Assembly (NCBI GenBank): GCA_933228675.1
Contig: OW121741.1
Coordinates: forward strand, 73,420,629 to 73,484,628
Source of the DNA: Stomorhina lunata
Taxonomy: Eukaryota; Arthropoda; Insecta; Diptera; Rhiniidae
DNA: 64,000 bases
Direction of reading: 5' to 3'
Part shown: piece by piece, positions 10,776-21,753 of the stretch
Position numbering within the stretch: position 1 is the stretch's first letter
Layout: each line of letters starts with the position of its first letter
The notes under the pieces: model-generated
The model's input: only the letters and a program-made list of their open reading frames with translations
Databases searched by the model: none
What the model was told of the DNA's origin: nothing
Translations under genes and position numbers: made by a program

Positions 10776-11867
10776 ACAGACATAACTTAATCATCTCTCC
10801 TTTGGACTTTAAGTCTATCGGTATGAGATCTGAGATGAATTGTGAGGAAATGACAAACTTTTAATACCCCATCCCCTAAATAATCTGATTTATAAAATCT
10901 TTGAAAGTTTTACGAAAGTTGTTCAATTTATATTACTTAAGTCGCAAGCCCCACTATGCAATATATAGAAAATCGGAATCACATATACACGTGTATGTTT
11001 CTAACAAACAAATTAACAAAGAAAATGATCACCGTTGATTGCGATTGAGAGAGAAAAACTTTAACAAAAAAGAGAAAAGAAAAGGTATACGAGTATTATT
11101 TCTATTTTTATACGCGTAATTGCTCAAGACGTCGATCATAGAAGATTTTAAATATATCCACAAGAATTTACTTTTTTGTTTATTCTTTATTCTTGCTTTT
11201 TTGATTAGCTTTTTTCTTAAAATTATGAATTTTGATTGATTATAGTGGAATAAAATTTCTTTTGTTTCACGTCGATAAAGTGTAAATTCTAGAACCAAAT
11301 ATTTGATTTCATTTTCAAGGAAAAAATTTCTTTTGATTAATATTATTGTATTGAGTTGAAGTGCCAGCCAATAACTAATGACTGATTGATTTCCTGCTCA
11401 AGGTCATTAACATTTGAAAATTGCAAGATTGCTTAACAAAAATAAATACCGAAACCGAAAACTTATCTAAAAATATCACAAGAATTCTATATTCTATAGA
11501 CGAATTTAAAAATAATTTTAATTAATTCAATGAAAATACGATTGTACTCGTATTTGAATTTACAAAAATAGAATGATAGTATTTCTTTTGTGGTAAAACA
11601 CCTAAAACTAACAATATTTTTAATTGTTTTGATGCTCAAATTTAGCTTTAGTGTTTACGAGGGTTGCCTTTTATGTTTAGAGATCAGCTTACTCAAGTTT
11701 CTTTAGCAATTAATTAAATCTTGAACAAGAAATTTTGTAGAAAACTGGAAGAAAGCTTTTTATGTACTAAATTAGTGCTTGAAAAGCTTTTAGTACTACT
11801 AAAGGTCAACTTTACAATGACACATAGCGGCTTAAATAAAAAAAGCTATTTTGAATTTTGGATTTAT
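10776..11867. other. AT-rich intergenic
   Basis: A single terminus-like segment TACGAGGGTTGCCTTTTA at about 11654 matches the ends of the mariner-like MITE at 37545-39569, so it may be a solo end. Short ORFs here (for example the 89-codon frame at 11029-11298) have AT-driven lysine/asparagine-rich composition and no recognisable domain. Confidence 0.4.
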
Positions 11868-14800
11868 GAGTACCCTGTAATTTTACAGTGTGAATTTTTG
11901 GGCGTCAAAGTAGACCACCTATGCCCAAGATGGTTGTTTTTAAACATTTTGGAATGAGCTTGGAGCAACGAAAAAAAACATGATTACTTTACTATAATTA
12001 CTTATATGGGTTTTAAGATACTTCATTTCAAAAATAAAAAAAATCATTTTTCTCCTCGACTTTTTTAGCTTTTGGCCGATTGTGCATTTGATATAAAACT
12101 GATAATTTTTAAAAAAAAATACTGAAATATAGCCAACAGTTTAAAAAATAAAACTATAAAACCGATTTTTTAACATTTCAAACTGTTTTGCTTGAAGAAA
12201 TTTCCAAGTTAAATATTTTTCGCAGATCGAAAAAATTTAATTTTTATACCCTTCACCAATAGGTGAAAGGGTATTATAAGTTTGTGATTCCGTTTGTAAT
12301 TTTTTTATTAGTGATCGTAGACCCCATAAAAATTATACCGATCGACTCAGAATCGGGAGGAGAATCGATTAAGCGATGTCCGTCTGTCTGTCTGTCTGTC
12401 CGTCCGTCTGTCTGTTGAAATCAAGTTTCTGAAGCCCCTGGAGGATGGACCTACATAAGTTATATACCAGATTTTAGGAAATTCTCCCGCAATGAACGCT
12501 ATTAAATTTCATTAAAATCGATTTATAAACACCGAAAATATCGAAAAAATACCAAAAACTAGACGAAAATTTTAAAATTTTTTATTGAAACACACTTTTA
12601 AATAACAAGAGAAACAAGATACTTCTGGTGTACATGTGATAATATATTATATATCAGATTTTAGGAAATGGTTCCCCAAAGCACTCTGTAAAATTTTATC
12701 AAAATCGGTCCATAAACAACTGAGATACCGCCAAAACACTAAATTTGATGTATCGCAAATTTCCCAAAGTACGCGTTAGAGAATGTTTATTGAAAAAATG
12801 AAATGCAGAAATAGGAAAAAACATCCTCGTAGAGCACGAACATACATACATTTTATATCAGATTTAAGGAAATTCCCCCGCCAAGCACATTATTAAATTT
12901 TATCGAAAGCGGTCCATAAACAACTGAGATATCGCGAAAACACTACTTGTGATGTACAGCAAATTGCCCAAAGTACGTGTCTAAGAAATTTTGTTTACAT
13001 TTTGTAAGTATTGTTTCAGCGATATCTCAGGTGTTTACGGACCGATTGTGATGAAATTTGACAGTGTTCTTTGTGGGAGGATTTCCTAAAATCTGATATA
13101 TAAACTCCACAAATCTGATTATGAATACCATTCAAATTGTACCGATCGACTCAGAATTGGCAGGAGAATCGATTTCGCGACGTCCGTCCGTCTGTTTGTC
13201 CGTCCGTCTACCTGTCTCTCCGTCCGTCTACCTGTCTGACCGTCCGTCCGTCTACTTGTCTGTCCTTTTTTCTGTTGTAGTCAAGTTTTTGGAGCTCCTG
13301 TTTTGTCGATATTTTAGATGTTTATTTTGATCAAATTTAATAGCGTTCTCCGCAGCGGATTACCTAAATTATGATGCACTCGGTAATTTGTGGTAGATAT
13401 AATTTAGTGTCTGCTTTTTGAACATTATGATAACATTTGAGTATGTATTATAAAACAAATTATAGGTAATCTTCCTAGGAAGTACAAAAATGCAGCTAAG
13501 TACATGATATCCGTTCAAAACCTACATATGTATGTATGTATCTCACATATCAACGAAAATTTAAATTTTTTAATTGCAATTGGGAGAAATCCGTTCACGT
13601 TTGACAATTGCTCCCGTATAAGTTCGCCTAAGGCAATCTATTAGTAGCTAATAAATGACAAATTATAATTATCTAATTATCTAATTAATTATAATTATCT
13701 ATCTATTATAACAGATACGATGATGACATTTAGTATAAAGACGTTGTAAAATATCGTTATTCAGGGCGATAGCGCCTAAAATAAACTTTCTAAAGAGACA
13801 ACATTTGACAAAAGTATTTCTGATATTTTGAAAAGTTCGGCATTGAAAATGGGCGAGCTCGGTTCACATTTACTGTTATCTCCCATATAACCCCGACCAG
13901 GAATCACTTTAATGCTGATAAATTAAATCACATTATAATTGCACAAAGAACTAGAGCAAAACTTTCCACACATCCATCGGACAGATCGAAGGAACAATAC
14001 ATCCCAATTATTATTGTTGAAGTATTCATCTTAATTAGTTAACTAACTTCAGATTAATAAGTAAATCTTCAATAAATTTTCCGCCAAAGCTGATATCCAT
14101 TCACTTAAAAACTATATATTTCACGTATGTATCTAAAACTAAGAGTGTATACCTTATAATTCTAAGGCTTGTATACATTGACAATCATTGTTAAAGCTTT
14201 GACCTAACCCAGTTCAGAGTTTTAAATAACTAATCATGAACTTTTAATAGTTGGATAATTCGTATGAATTAAAGTACACAACCCTCACTGGGCACCGTGT
14301 TTTTGGGTTGCATGCCAGAATACTTAATCTTCATCAAATCGATGTGCTCTTGCAAATCTAAGGGCATTTTGAAGCATCTTTTCTGCATGGTTTATCTGGT
14401 CTATCGAACTTTATCAAATGTTCGTAAAATAGACACATATCACTTTAGAATCGAAGTGACGCTGCCTTCGACATCAGACACCTGTCCAACCTATCCTTTG
14501 GGTCCATAACAATTTTAGATGATGACGCTACCAAAAAGCTTTTCGTTTTCCGACTCTTAATTTTAAAGATTCTTTGCATATAATACTAGTATAACCAAAT
14601 ATTGCTAGGAATTACATTTAGTATGAACAAAAGAAAATGAATATACATATGAAGCATTTGTGTGGGGCTCAACTAAGTCTGTAATCAGAAACTATATAAT
14701 TATCAATACATTCTTACGATTTTGTACTTTACTTTTGGAACACCATTGGTGAAGGGTATCCAAGATTCGGCAAAGCCGAATATACCACTCTTACTTGTTT

Positions 14801-15208
14801 TTCAAAAAGATGCTATCAATTTTTTACTTTTTACTAAGAAGTTCTTAATTAAAAGTTTATGTTTTTGATAAATTCAAAAAGAATTGGGTTCTAGGATGAT
14901 ATTAATCTAAATTTGAGGGCAGTACAACATTCACCCTACCTACAGCATTGACCGTAATTCGTCAAATTTTTATGAGAATTTTTGAGTTCTCGATCATATA
15001 ACAAAAAAATCAAGCCGATTTGTTAACTTTCCGAAATGCAGTTATATAGCCCAATATATTTTCTTTATATTTAAAAAATAAAAAGTAGCTTGAATTTATT
15101 AAACGAATCCAGAAAATATGATTTTATAAAAAATGACAAATTTCCATTTACTTCTCAGGTTGTCTACTTTGACACCCAATAATTTGCCCTGTTAAAACAC
15201 AGGGTGAC
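11868..15208. mobile_element. TIR element hosting a mini-me-like insertion
   Basis: Inverted ends: the left side reads ACCCTGTAATTTTACAG and then GGGCGTCAAAGTAGACCACC. The right side, reverse complemented, reads ACCCTGTGTTTTAACAG and then GGGTGTCAAAGTAGACAACC. About 50 bp of the two ends align. Without the inserted element at 12243-14800 the host element would be about 0.8 kb. No transposase was seen. The superfamily is unknown and the boundaries are approximate. Confidence 0.6.
12243..14800 (+). mobile_element. Long mini-me-like element with two GTCY blocks
   Basis: The head is ATACCCTTCACCAATAGG with inverted GTGAAAGGGTAT. The tail is GGTGAAGGGTATCC, then the hairpin GATTCGG-CAAA-GCCGAATAT and CTTACTTGTTTTT. 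Two (GTCY)n blocks lie at about 12376-12413 and 13182-13268, each preceded by an ACCGATCGACTCAGAAT box, so the inside is partly duplicated or is a nest of two copies. At 2.56 kb it is about three times the length of the 2672-3487 copy. No coding capacity was recognised. Confidence 0.7.
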
Positions 15209-15263
15209 CATTAATCCAAAATTCAGTAAGCTTGGTTCCCCCTTAACAATTCTCTCATACATA

Positions 15264-16566
15264 ATGGGTGTTTTTTTAGAGGTATAGAACTTCGAATTGA
15301 AATAAAACACAAGAAAATCGTTTTAATGTCCATCAATTTGGCTTTATTGGAAGGATAATTTTATGCCATTAATGTTTAAATATGATTTCGGGCATGTGGC
15401 CGCCGCGGCTGGCTCGAATAAAGCCAATTCTACAGGTCCAATTTTCAACTTCTTTTTCGAGCATATGGGGCCGTATGTTGGCAATAACGCCACGAATGTT
15501 GGCTTCCAAGTCCCCTAACGTTTCTGGTTTGTTGGCGTAGACGAGCGACTTCACATATCCCCAAAGAAAATAATCCAGTGGTGTCAAATCGCACGATCTT
15601 GGTAGCCAATTGACAGGTCCATTCCGCAAAATTATGCGCTCATCGAATGTTTCCTTCAATAAATCAATTATGACGTGCGCTGTGTGGCATGTAGCGCCGT
15701 CTTGTTGGAACCACAACTCATCCACATTCATGCCATCTAATTGGGGAACAAAATAGTCGGTTATCATGGCTCTATACCGGTCTCCATTTATGGTAACTGA
15801 CTCTCCAGCATTATTTCGGAAGAAGTATGGCCCAATGACTCCACCAGCCCATAGAGCACACCAAACAGTCAGTTTTTGTGGATGTAATGGCGTCTCAAGG
15901 GTCTCATGTGGATTCTCTTCACTCCAAATGCGGCAATTTTGCTTGTTGACGTAGCCATTCAACGAAAAATGATCCTCATCACTGAACAAAATTTTGCGAT
16001 GAAAATCAGCATCGAGATCAATCTCATTTTCGGCCCATACACCAAAATCACGACGCATTGCATGGTCTCGCGGCTTTAATTCTTGCACTAGCTGGATCTT
16101 GTAAGGTCGCAAGCCAAGATCTTTGCGCAAAATCTTCCATAAAGTTGATGGACAAAGCTCCAATTGCTGTGCACGGTGGCGAATCGATTCATTCGGGTCC
16201 TCTTCAACACTTTGCTCTACTGCGGCAATTGTTTCTTCGGTGCGCACTGTTCGACGTCGCTGTGGATGCGTATTATCACATAGAGTAAACGTAGTGCGAA
16301 AACGATCCATGGTTAACCGAATTAATTGCTCTGATGGACGATTATGTCGACCATAAAATGGACGGAGCTTGGGGTAAACTTCGCGAACTGAACCATTATT
16401 TTCGAAATAAATTTGCACGATTTGCAAGCGTTGTTCTTTTGTCAACCTGTTCATGATGAAATGGCAAACCAAACTAAATATTAATCACTTAACAGCTGAC
16501 AAAATGGCCGCCAGTTAAAAAAGTGATGCCAACTTAAAGTTCTATACCTCAATAAAAAACACCCAT
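15264..16566 (-). mobile_element. mariner element, DD41D (rosa-like), near intact
   Basis: A 1303-bp element with TIRs starting ATGGGTGTTTTTT and sharing GAGGTATAGAACTT. It is flanked by a TA duplication (15262-15263 and 16567-16568). It holds one uninterrupted transposase ORF. Two more copies occur at 37886-39189 and 41335-42308. Confidence 0.93.
15369..16472 (-). CDS. mariner transposase, DD41D type
   Basis: Cut-and-paste transposase of 367 aa, close to the usual mariner length of about 345. The methionine at residue 7 (MNRLTKEQR) fits the family start better than the first ATG. The N-terminal part carries helix-turn-helix DNA-binding regions; residues 104-118 (LELCPSTLWKILRKD) look like the second one. 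The catalytic domain has Asp165 (LFSDEDHF), Asp258 (WFQQDGATCHT) and Asp300 (DLTPLDYFLW). The last two are separated by 41 residues, which I counted, giving DD41D, the spacing reported for the rosa group. The second motif is usually SDEAHFW and here reads SDEDHFS, which may weaken activity. No stop or frameshift is present. The gene fills the element between its TIRs. Confidence 0.93.
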   Translation of the reverse strand: MVCHFIMNRLTKEQRLQIVQIYFENNGSVREVYPKLRPFYGRHNRPSEQLIRLTMDRFRTTFTLCDNTHPQRRRTVRTEETIAAVEQSVEEDPNESIRHRAQQLELCPSTLWKILRKDLGLRPYKIQLVQELKPRDHAMRRDFGVWAENEIDLDADFHRKILFSDEDHFSLNGYVNKQNCRIWSEENPHETLETPLHPQKLTVWCALWAGGVIGPYFFRNNAGESVTINGDRYRAMITDYFVPQLDGMNVDELWFQQDGATCHTAHVIIDLLKETFDERIILRNGPVNWLPRSCDLTPLDYFLWGYVKSLVYANKPETLGDLEANIRGVIANIRPHMLEKEVENWTCRIGFIRASRGGHMPEIIFKH

Positions 16567-16861
16567 TACTAATGCAATCAGATTTACAGTTTAGAAGATA
16601 CAGATTTATGACCAATTTTTTTTTTGTTTCAAATTACTGTGCAACATAGGCTGTAAATCAATAAAATAAAAACTAAGTCAGATAATGAAACGAATTACTT
16701 TTTACTACACCTAATATCAGTGGGACTTCATTGTATAAGTAGTTCGTTAGCTTGGGAACAGTTTGGCTCAAGCATGGGGCTTTTTTAGCACTCTAAACGT
16801 AGATTTAATAAGTATAATCCAGATTTCGCGCTTAATGAGAAATTTCCCAAATACATATACA

Positions 16862-18075
16862 ACAAGTAAGAAAGTGCTATAGTCGGTCAAGCCCGACTAT
16901 ACGATACCCTTCACCACTAAGGACAAAGATGCTGTTTTTTTCTGTTTAAAGACAAATATTTGCTAAATTTTGCCTTCATACAAACATTTTCTCAAAACTT
17001 ATATATTTAAGTCCCAGTTTACATTGTACAACTTTTGTCGTTGCAATTCTTAGTTTGTGGGAAAATAGGGGGAGTAAAAATACTAGGGGAAGAGAGAAAC
17101 TAAAAGTAGTACACATATGCATGTACTCTTGCAATTCGTTTATTCCCCAATTCGTAATTTTAATCGTGAAGTTAGCTGCAAGTGTATTTTGACACTTGTT
17201 TTAGTTTCTTATTCACTTGAACGTGAGTTCAAGTGGCTTTATTTTCAATTGAATTAAATATAAAATTAAAAATATTCAAGAAACTCACTTATTAATTGGT
17301 ATTTATCAATATCCATTTCGAAAAACAATTTCTTTTACACGAAAAATACTTGTTTGAGCACAAATGTATTGTTTTTTTATCACACGAATATATTTAAAAA
17401 AGAAAATGTCAAAAATTATGTACCTATACATACGTCAACAAAAAATATCGGCGACAAAAATTTAAACGCAAATGCAATTTTAAAGAAAGAACGACAAAAA
17501 TCGCAGCGATAAAGATTGTACAATGTAAACTGGGACTAAGCTGTTTCCGTCATTTGGACTTATATGAGAGCTAGGGTCAAATTTAGCAAATTGGTTACAG
17601 TTTTTATAAAAACTATGTATGCAAAAAATAAACGCAAAATTTTTAATTAATTTAGTACGTTTTGACAGAAAAGTTTGTATGGGAGCTGTGGTCAAATGTG
17701 GACCGATTTCAAAATTTGGTACAGCAATTTTAGTTTACATAAGCAGTATGTGTTTTAAATTTCATGAAAAAATATTGATTTTTGTGGCCAAAATATCAAT
17801 TCTGGGAAGTGGGACCTATTAGAGGCACCATAAATAATGGACCGATTTTGAAAATTTTCAATAGCCGTGGTCCCACTATCTGTGTCAAATTTCATCAAAT
17901 TATCTTTAGAATTGCGAACTGTAGTTTGATTCATGGTTTACATGGGGGTCCAACCAGCGGTCCAGCCAGACGGACGGGCTGACATCGCTAAATCGACTCA
18001 GAAAGTGATTCTAAGTCTATTGGTATGCTAAAAGGTTCGTTGTGTTATATACATCAGCACAAATTTATAATAATT
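16862..18075 (-). mobile_element. mini-me/DINE-1-like element split by a MITE
   Basis: It starts with the reversed tail AACAAGTAAGAAAGTGCTAT and GGTCAAGCCCGAC, and reaches the reversed GTCY region near 17970. The head hairpin is lost near 18075. A 526-bp MITE interrupts it at 17011-17536. The uninterrupted version of the same stretch (atatttaagctgtttccg) is present at about 49906. Confidence 0.8.
17011..17536. mobile_element. 526-bp MITE with ~40-bp TIRs and TAA duplication
   Basis: The ends are exact inverted repeats for 21 bp, beginning GTCCCAGTTTACATTGTAC, and similar for about 41 bp. TAA is duplicated at 17008-17010 and 17537-17539. The 3-bp TWA-type duplication is typical of PIF/Harbinger elements; that assignment is inference. 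The inside is AT-rich with no transposase. The empty target is reconstructed from the related element at 49763-50300. Confidence 0.88.
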
Positions 18076-18293
18076 ATCTTTTAAAAGTACCTCGATATAA
18101 AAAATGCTTCGAAAATTAATTGACTCGTATGAAAAAATATATGGATCTTTATGCACAATAACTTTTACGAAGGGACATAAATTTATTTGCGAAAAAAAAA
18201 TATTTATTTGTTCCTCTTAGCTCAAAAAATAAAAGTTAACCCTTGTAAGTACTTATATAATATTTTTTATACCTTAACAAATATTGAACAAAA
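18076..18293. other. Spacer downstream of DUF1091 gene 1
   Basis: AT-rich 3' flank. AATAAA-type polyadenylation signals are plausible on the minus strand, but none is clearly diagnostic. Confidence 0.4.
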
Positions 18294-19337
18294 TCAATTT
18301 TTTCTAATTAATTTATGTTTCTTGCGCTCAACACGACCAAATGAAACAAATTTCAAAATATGTTTATTTGAAGCATAAAATTCTGAATGTGAAACCCATC
18401 TCAGATCTGGCGTGATTGACGGTACAAGTCTTACGTTGATAGTGAAATTACTAATCGAATAACGAACATTCTAAAAAGAAACATATGTAAATTAAGTTCT
18501 GATATATTCGTATTTACCTTAAAAAAATTTACCTTTTTGAATGGACACTCATAGGGAATATTACTAATGCGATGAATTTCTTCATTTACCAAGCGAAGTA
18601 CTGGATTCTTAAAAGATGTACTCAATGCCTCACAAATGTTGACATCCATCGATATATAAGTGTTGTTACGGTTATTTATTGCCACCACAAATTTATATCG
18701 ACACACCAGATTCATTAAATCCTTCTTTAAGATAAACCAGGCATTTAGCATTTTAATACCCTTCTCATCTTTGTCTAGCCAACACTCCAAATTTTTTATA
18801 TAACTTTTATCGTATGTACCGCAATCCAAACCCTCGAAGTAGACATTAATCTGTTAAAAAAAAAGTTTGAAAAAATGCTTTTTTATTGGTGTTGGTAAAT
18901 TTTATTAATTGTATAATAGTATATGCAAAAAGCACCCAACTACAGTGCAACGTCTCCTAACAGACACCTTCCATAACCGGACATCTCCAACAACAGGTCA
19001 AACTTTATAGACCCTTGATGAAAAATTAATAACTGAATAGACAAACAGATCGAAACATCCCAAAATTCACATGAAATCGGAATAAATGAATAAAGTGAAT
19101 AGACAAACAGATCGAAACATCTTAAAATTCACATGAAATCGGAATAAATCCACTTTATTGGGCCATACTCCATTATTTCATGAGTTAAAAACGATATTTC
19201 GAACATGAAGTGAAATTTCTTGACATATAATATTGAATTTGATTACAAAATATTTTTAAAATGATTTTTCATACAATTGCAGAAAAGACTATTTGAAAAT
19301 TCAGCAACAAAATCAAAAACTTTATCACATTAAACAT
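18294..19337 (-). CDS. DUF1091 (DM8)-like secreted protein, paralog 1
   Basis: A three-exon gene that I reconstructed: exon 1 is 19275-19337, exon 2 is 18533-18850 and exon 3 is 18294-18470. All introns are phase 0 with GT/AG ends (donors GTATGA and GTAAAT; acceptors AACAG and TTTTTAG). The 185-aa product starts with a signal peptide (MFNVIKFLILL..., about 20 residues), so it should be secreted. Exon 2 encodes the core with four cysteines (LDCGTYD, NLECWLD, VNICEAL, PYECPFKK). Exon 3 has FTINVRLVPSITPDLRWV and FGRVERKKH. Order and motifs match the dipteran DUF1091 family, which has no settled biochemical function; some relatives (CheB type) act in gustatory contexts. The frame is open in all exons. 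Paralogs follow at 23, 28, 33 and 37 kb on the same strand. Confidence 0.8.
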
Positions 19338-19859
19338 TTCAAACTAAATGAAATGGAAAAAAGAACTAATCAAATGAATGAAAATATATTATAAACTTTT
19401 AATTTCTGATAAATATTTTAATTATATTTAATTGCTTTATTAATGTATTATAATGTAAATGCTAAATATACAGTAGGGTGGGTCGATTTTTATGGATTTT
19501 GGTGGCCCAAAATGTTTATGCCTTACACCACTTATGTTAAGTGTCGTCTAATGGTTAAGAAATTAGAAAATTCATTTTCAATGCTTGAAGGTACACATAC
19601 ATACTCGTAAATATCTACATATGAAAATTTGGGCTTTAATCCTTTTGACTAATTTCTTATCTTTCAATTGGATTCCATTTTTTGTGGAAATAGGCAAAAC
19701 TATTGCACAAATATATCTTAATTCGATCGACTTGACAACGGTCGATTTCCATCACATACCGGATTTTCCCATCGTTTCTCCATACAATTATAACATACGA
19801 CAAGTGTAAGTAGCGAAAACTTGAACGTAAATTTTTCAAAATACCGGTTTGACGTGGAA
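19338..19859. other. Upstream region of DUF1091 gene 1
   Basis: On the minus strand an AT-rich TTTATAATATA lies about 50 bp above the gene 1 ATG and could serve as a TATA box (inference). A segment CAGTAGGGTGGGTCGA at 19471 resembles segments at 6434, 29032 and 44675 and may be a MITE end. A 74-codon plus-strand frame at 19585-19809 begins with a hydrophobic stretch but has no recognised homology. Confidence 0.35.
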
Positions 19860-21180
19860 AAAAACCGGTTTGTGGCGCAAAAAGTGCATATTGCTTTTAA
19901 TGTTTTAAGAAAGCAAACTGGACAAAATCACATGTTGGCCCGTGCTCCAACAACAACGAAACCCAGTGTTTTTGCGTTATCGCCGTTGGATTACGCAACT
20001 CCCCTACGTCCATCCAGCCAATCGCAAAAACCATGGCATCAACATCAGCAGCATAATTCATCGTCGCTAACACCTTCGATTGCAGTCCAAGTCCAAGCAA
20101 AGGCCTCCAAGGCAAAATATCTGAAATAACGCGATTTAGGCAACATCACAACATTGCTGGCGCAAGGGCACAGGAGACAAAACTTAACAACAACTCCAGT
20201 TTGCAAAGTTGTGACTGGTACAACGTTCTCCGAAAACATCGCACCAGAAGTTATGGTAAAGCCATCGCATTTATCATCCACATTGCAGTATAGAGTTCTA
20301 TGTCTTGATCTAGACAATAGAGATCAATAGCTTGAGGCTCAGAGTATTGCTGTTTGGAACAGATTGACGAGTCCACCTTCTGCACTTTAAATGACGATGC
20401 CCCACACGAATTATGGGTTATTGCACCAGTTCTTCCGACATACCAATTGCAAGTCCTGGTCCGATAAACTGCGTAATCTGGCGCACAGTTGTGTATCTAG
20501 CTTCATCACCTGCCCATAATCGTTAGGCTGGAGCGATAAAAAGATTTTATCGTCTCTGAACGCCGTACGTACACAAACCAGAAAAAAAACGGTTTCAGAG
20601 AATTTACCGATAGCCTCTTTAGAGATCTCAAAGTACCATCGAACATAAACGACGCATAGAGAAAATTCCGCGTAACCATCAAGGCTGGAGCCCCTCGCTT
20701 TATCACCCGTAGTGAGGCCGCACTTCCTTTAATACCAACCCTGATGAAGGTTTGCCCGACAACTTGAAGAACTACAACCTTGGAGCAGGAATAAGTAAGT
20801 TGTGGTCGAACCCTATAAAAAAGGATGATCGGGTCGCGATTAAAGGTACAAGGCCAATACACGCGGCATGCGGCTGCGGGCGGTCGCAGTATTGCCAGTA
20901 CACAAAATGTGCGCTTGTTTACAAAAATATTCATATAAAAATATATTTGAGTAGGATATAATTAAATCTGGCAGCACTGAAAAAAACTGCCGCTCGGAAA
21001 AGTATAACAAAGTTCTGCTTTTTTCCATTGCCGCTTTAAATTTGACAAATCAAAAAACAGCTGATTGCCGCCCGCAGCCGCTTGCCGCGTGCCGCTTGCA
21101 TTGGCCTTTTACCTTAAGTTTGCCGATAACATTATATCCGACAAGAACAACGGAATAATTTATTTTAACTTATTTGTCAC
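19860..21180 (+). pseudogene. Unidentified degraded coding-like region
   Basis: This stretch has more balanced base composition than its surroundings and several protein-like open segments on the plus strand in different frames. They are a Ser/Pro/Gln-rich part (SQSQKPWHQHQQHNSSS, about 20010-20070), IDESTFCTLNDDAPHELWV (about 20362-20418) and DEGLPDNLKNYNLGAG (about 20742-20790). The last continues as SNPIKKDDRVAIK to the MITE at 20844. If the MITE is skipped, it resumes in frame as FADNIISDKNNG after 21117. Stops and frame changes separate the segments. I cannot name the source protein. A decayed gene or processed copy disrupted by the MITE is the simplest reading. Confidence 0.4.
20844..21113. 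mobile_element. 270-bp MITE with GC-rich TIRs, TTAA flanks
   Basis: The inverted ends align over about 42 bp. Left: GGTACAAGGCCAATACACG, then GGCATGCGGCTGCGGGCGG. Right, reversed: GGTAAAAGGCCAATGCAAG, then a matching GC-rich part. TTAA sits at both edges (20840-20843 and 21114-21117), the duplication typical of piggyBac-type elements. The GC-rich arms contrast strongly with the AT-rich surroundings. No ORF. Confidence 0.8.
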
Positions 21181-21753
21181 TTAACTCTTTTGCACTTCAG
21201 ATTACGAAATATTTGCTAAATTTTGTTAACATATAAATATTGACTTAATAGTGATATATTTTTTAAGCTATTTCCGTTATTGGAATTTAATGGGAGCTAG
21301 GCCTAAATCTTGATCAGAAATTCTAATAGACCTACAAATTCTAATAGGTTAATAAATAGTCAATCTCACCTGCATGTGGCAAAACCTGCAGACAACTAAC
21401 GAGGCTCTGACGACAAAACGTGGGTGGTTTAAAATTCCTATGTTTAGTGAAGGCTTTCTGACAATCAGCTACCGGCCTTAAATAGTCTGAGAACCAGATT
21501 TTTAAAGCAGTCTTTTAAATGTGATGTCAGAGGTAAACCGCAGAGATATTGTAATTCTTAGTGACTTAGCGGCTTTAATACTCAACTGGACCCAGAAGAG
21601 AATGTACATCTACGCCTTTGAAATAGTGAACCTTTCACTGAGATCTGCACGTATATCGAACAGCCTTCCTATTAGGGGAAAACATACAACAATACATTAA
21701 GACACATGGATATCTTTTGACCAGAAATCCCAAGTTTTTGGCAAGCCAAACCA
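21181..21753. other. Intergenic, nothing recognised
   Basis: Mixed-composition sequence without an ORF of note or an element boundary. Confidence 0.4.

Noticed and set aside
11029..11298. 89-codon minus-strand ORF
   Set aside because: Lys/Asn/Phe/Ile-rich composition as expected from AT-rich non-coding DNA; no domain seen.
13121..13330. Ser/Pro/Val-rich ORF (RPSVCLSVRLPVS)
   Set aside because: Direct translation of the (GTCY)n microsatellite of a mini-me-like element; the same applies to 2813-3064.
16058..16356. Plus-strand ORFs within the mariner
   Set aside because: Antisense shadows of the transposase gene; identical shadows appear with the other two mariner copies.
19585..19809. 74-codon ORF starting with a hydrophobic segment
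   Set aside because: Signal-peptide-like, but no splice partner, homologue or paralog on the plus strand; antisense frame of equal length exists.
20506..20934. 142-codon minus-strand ORF
   Set aside because: Antisense to the coding-like plus-strand remnant and runs into the MITE; no recognisable motif.
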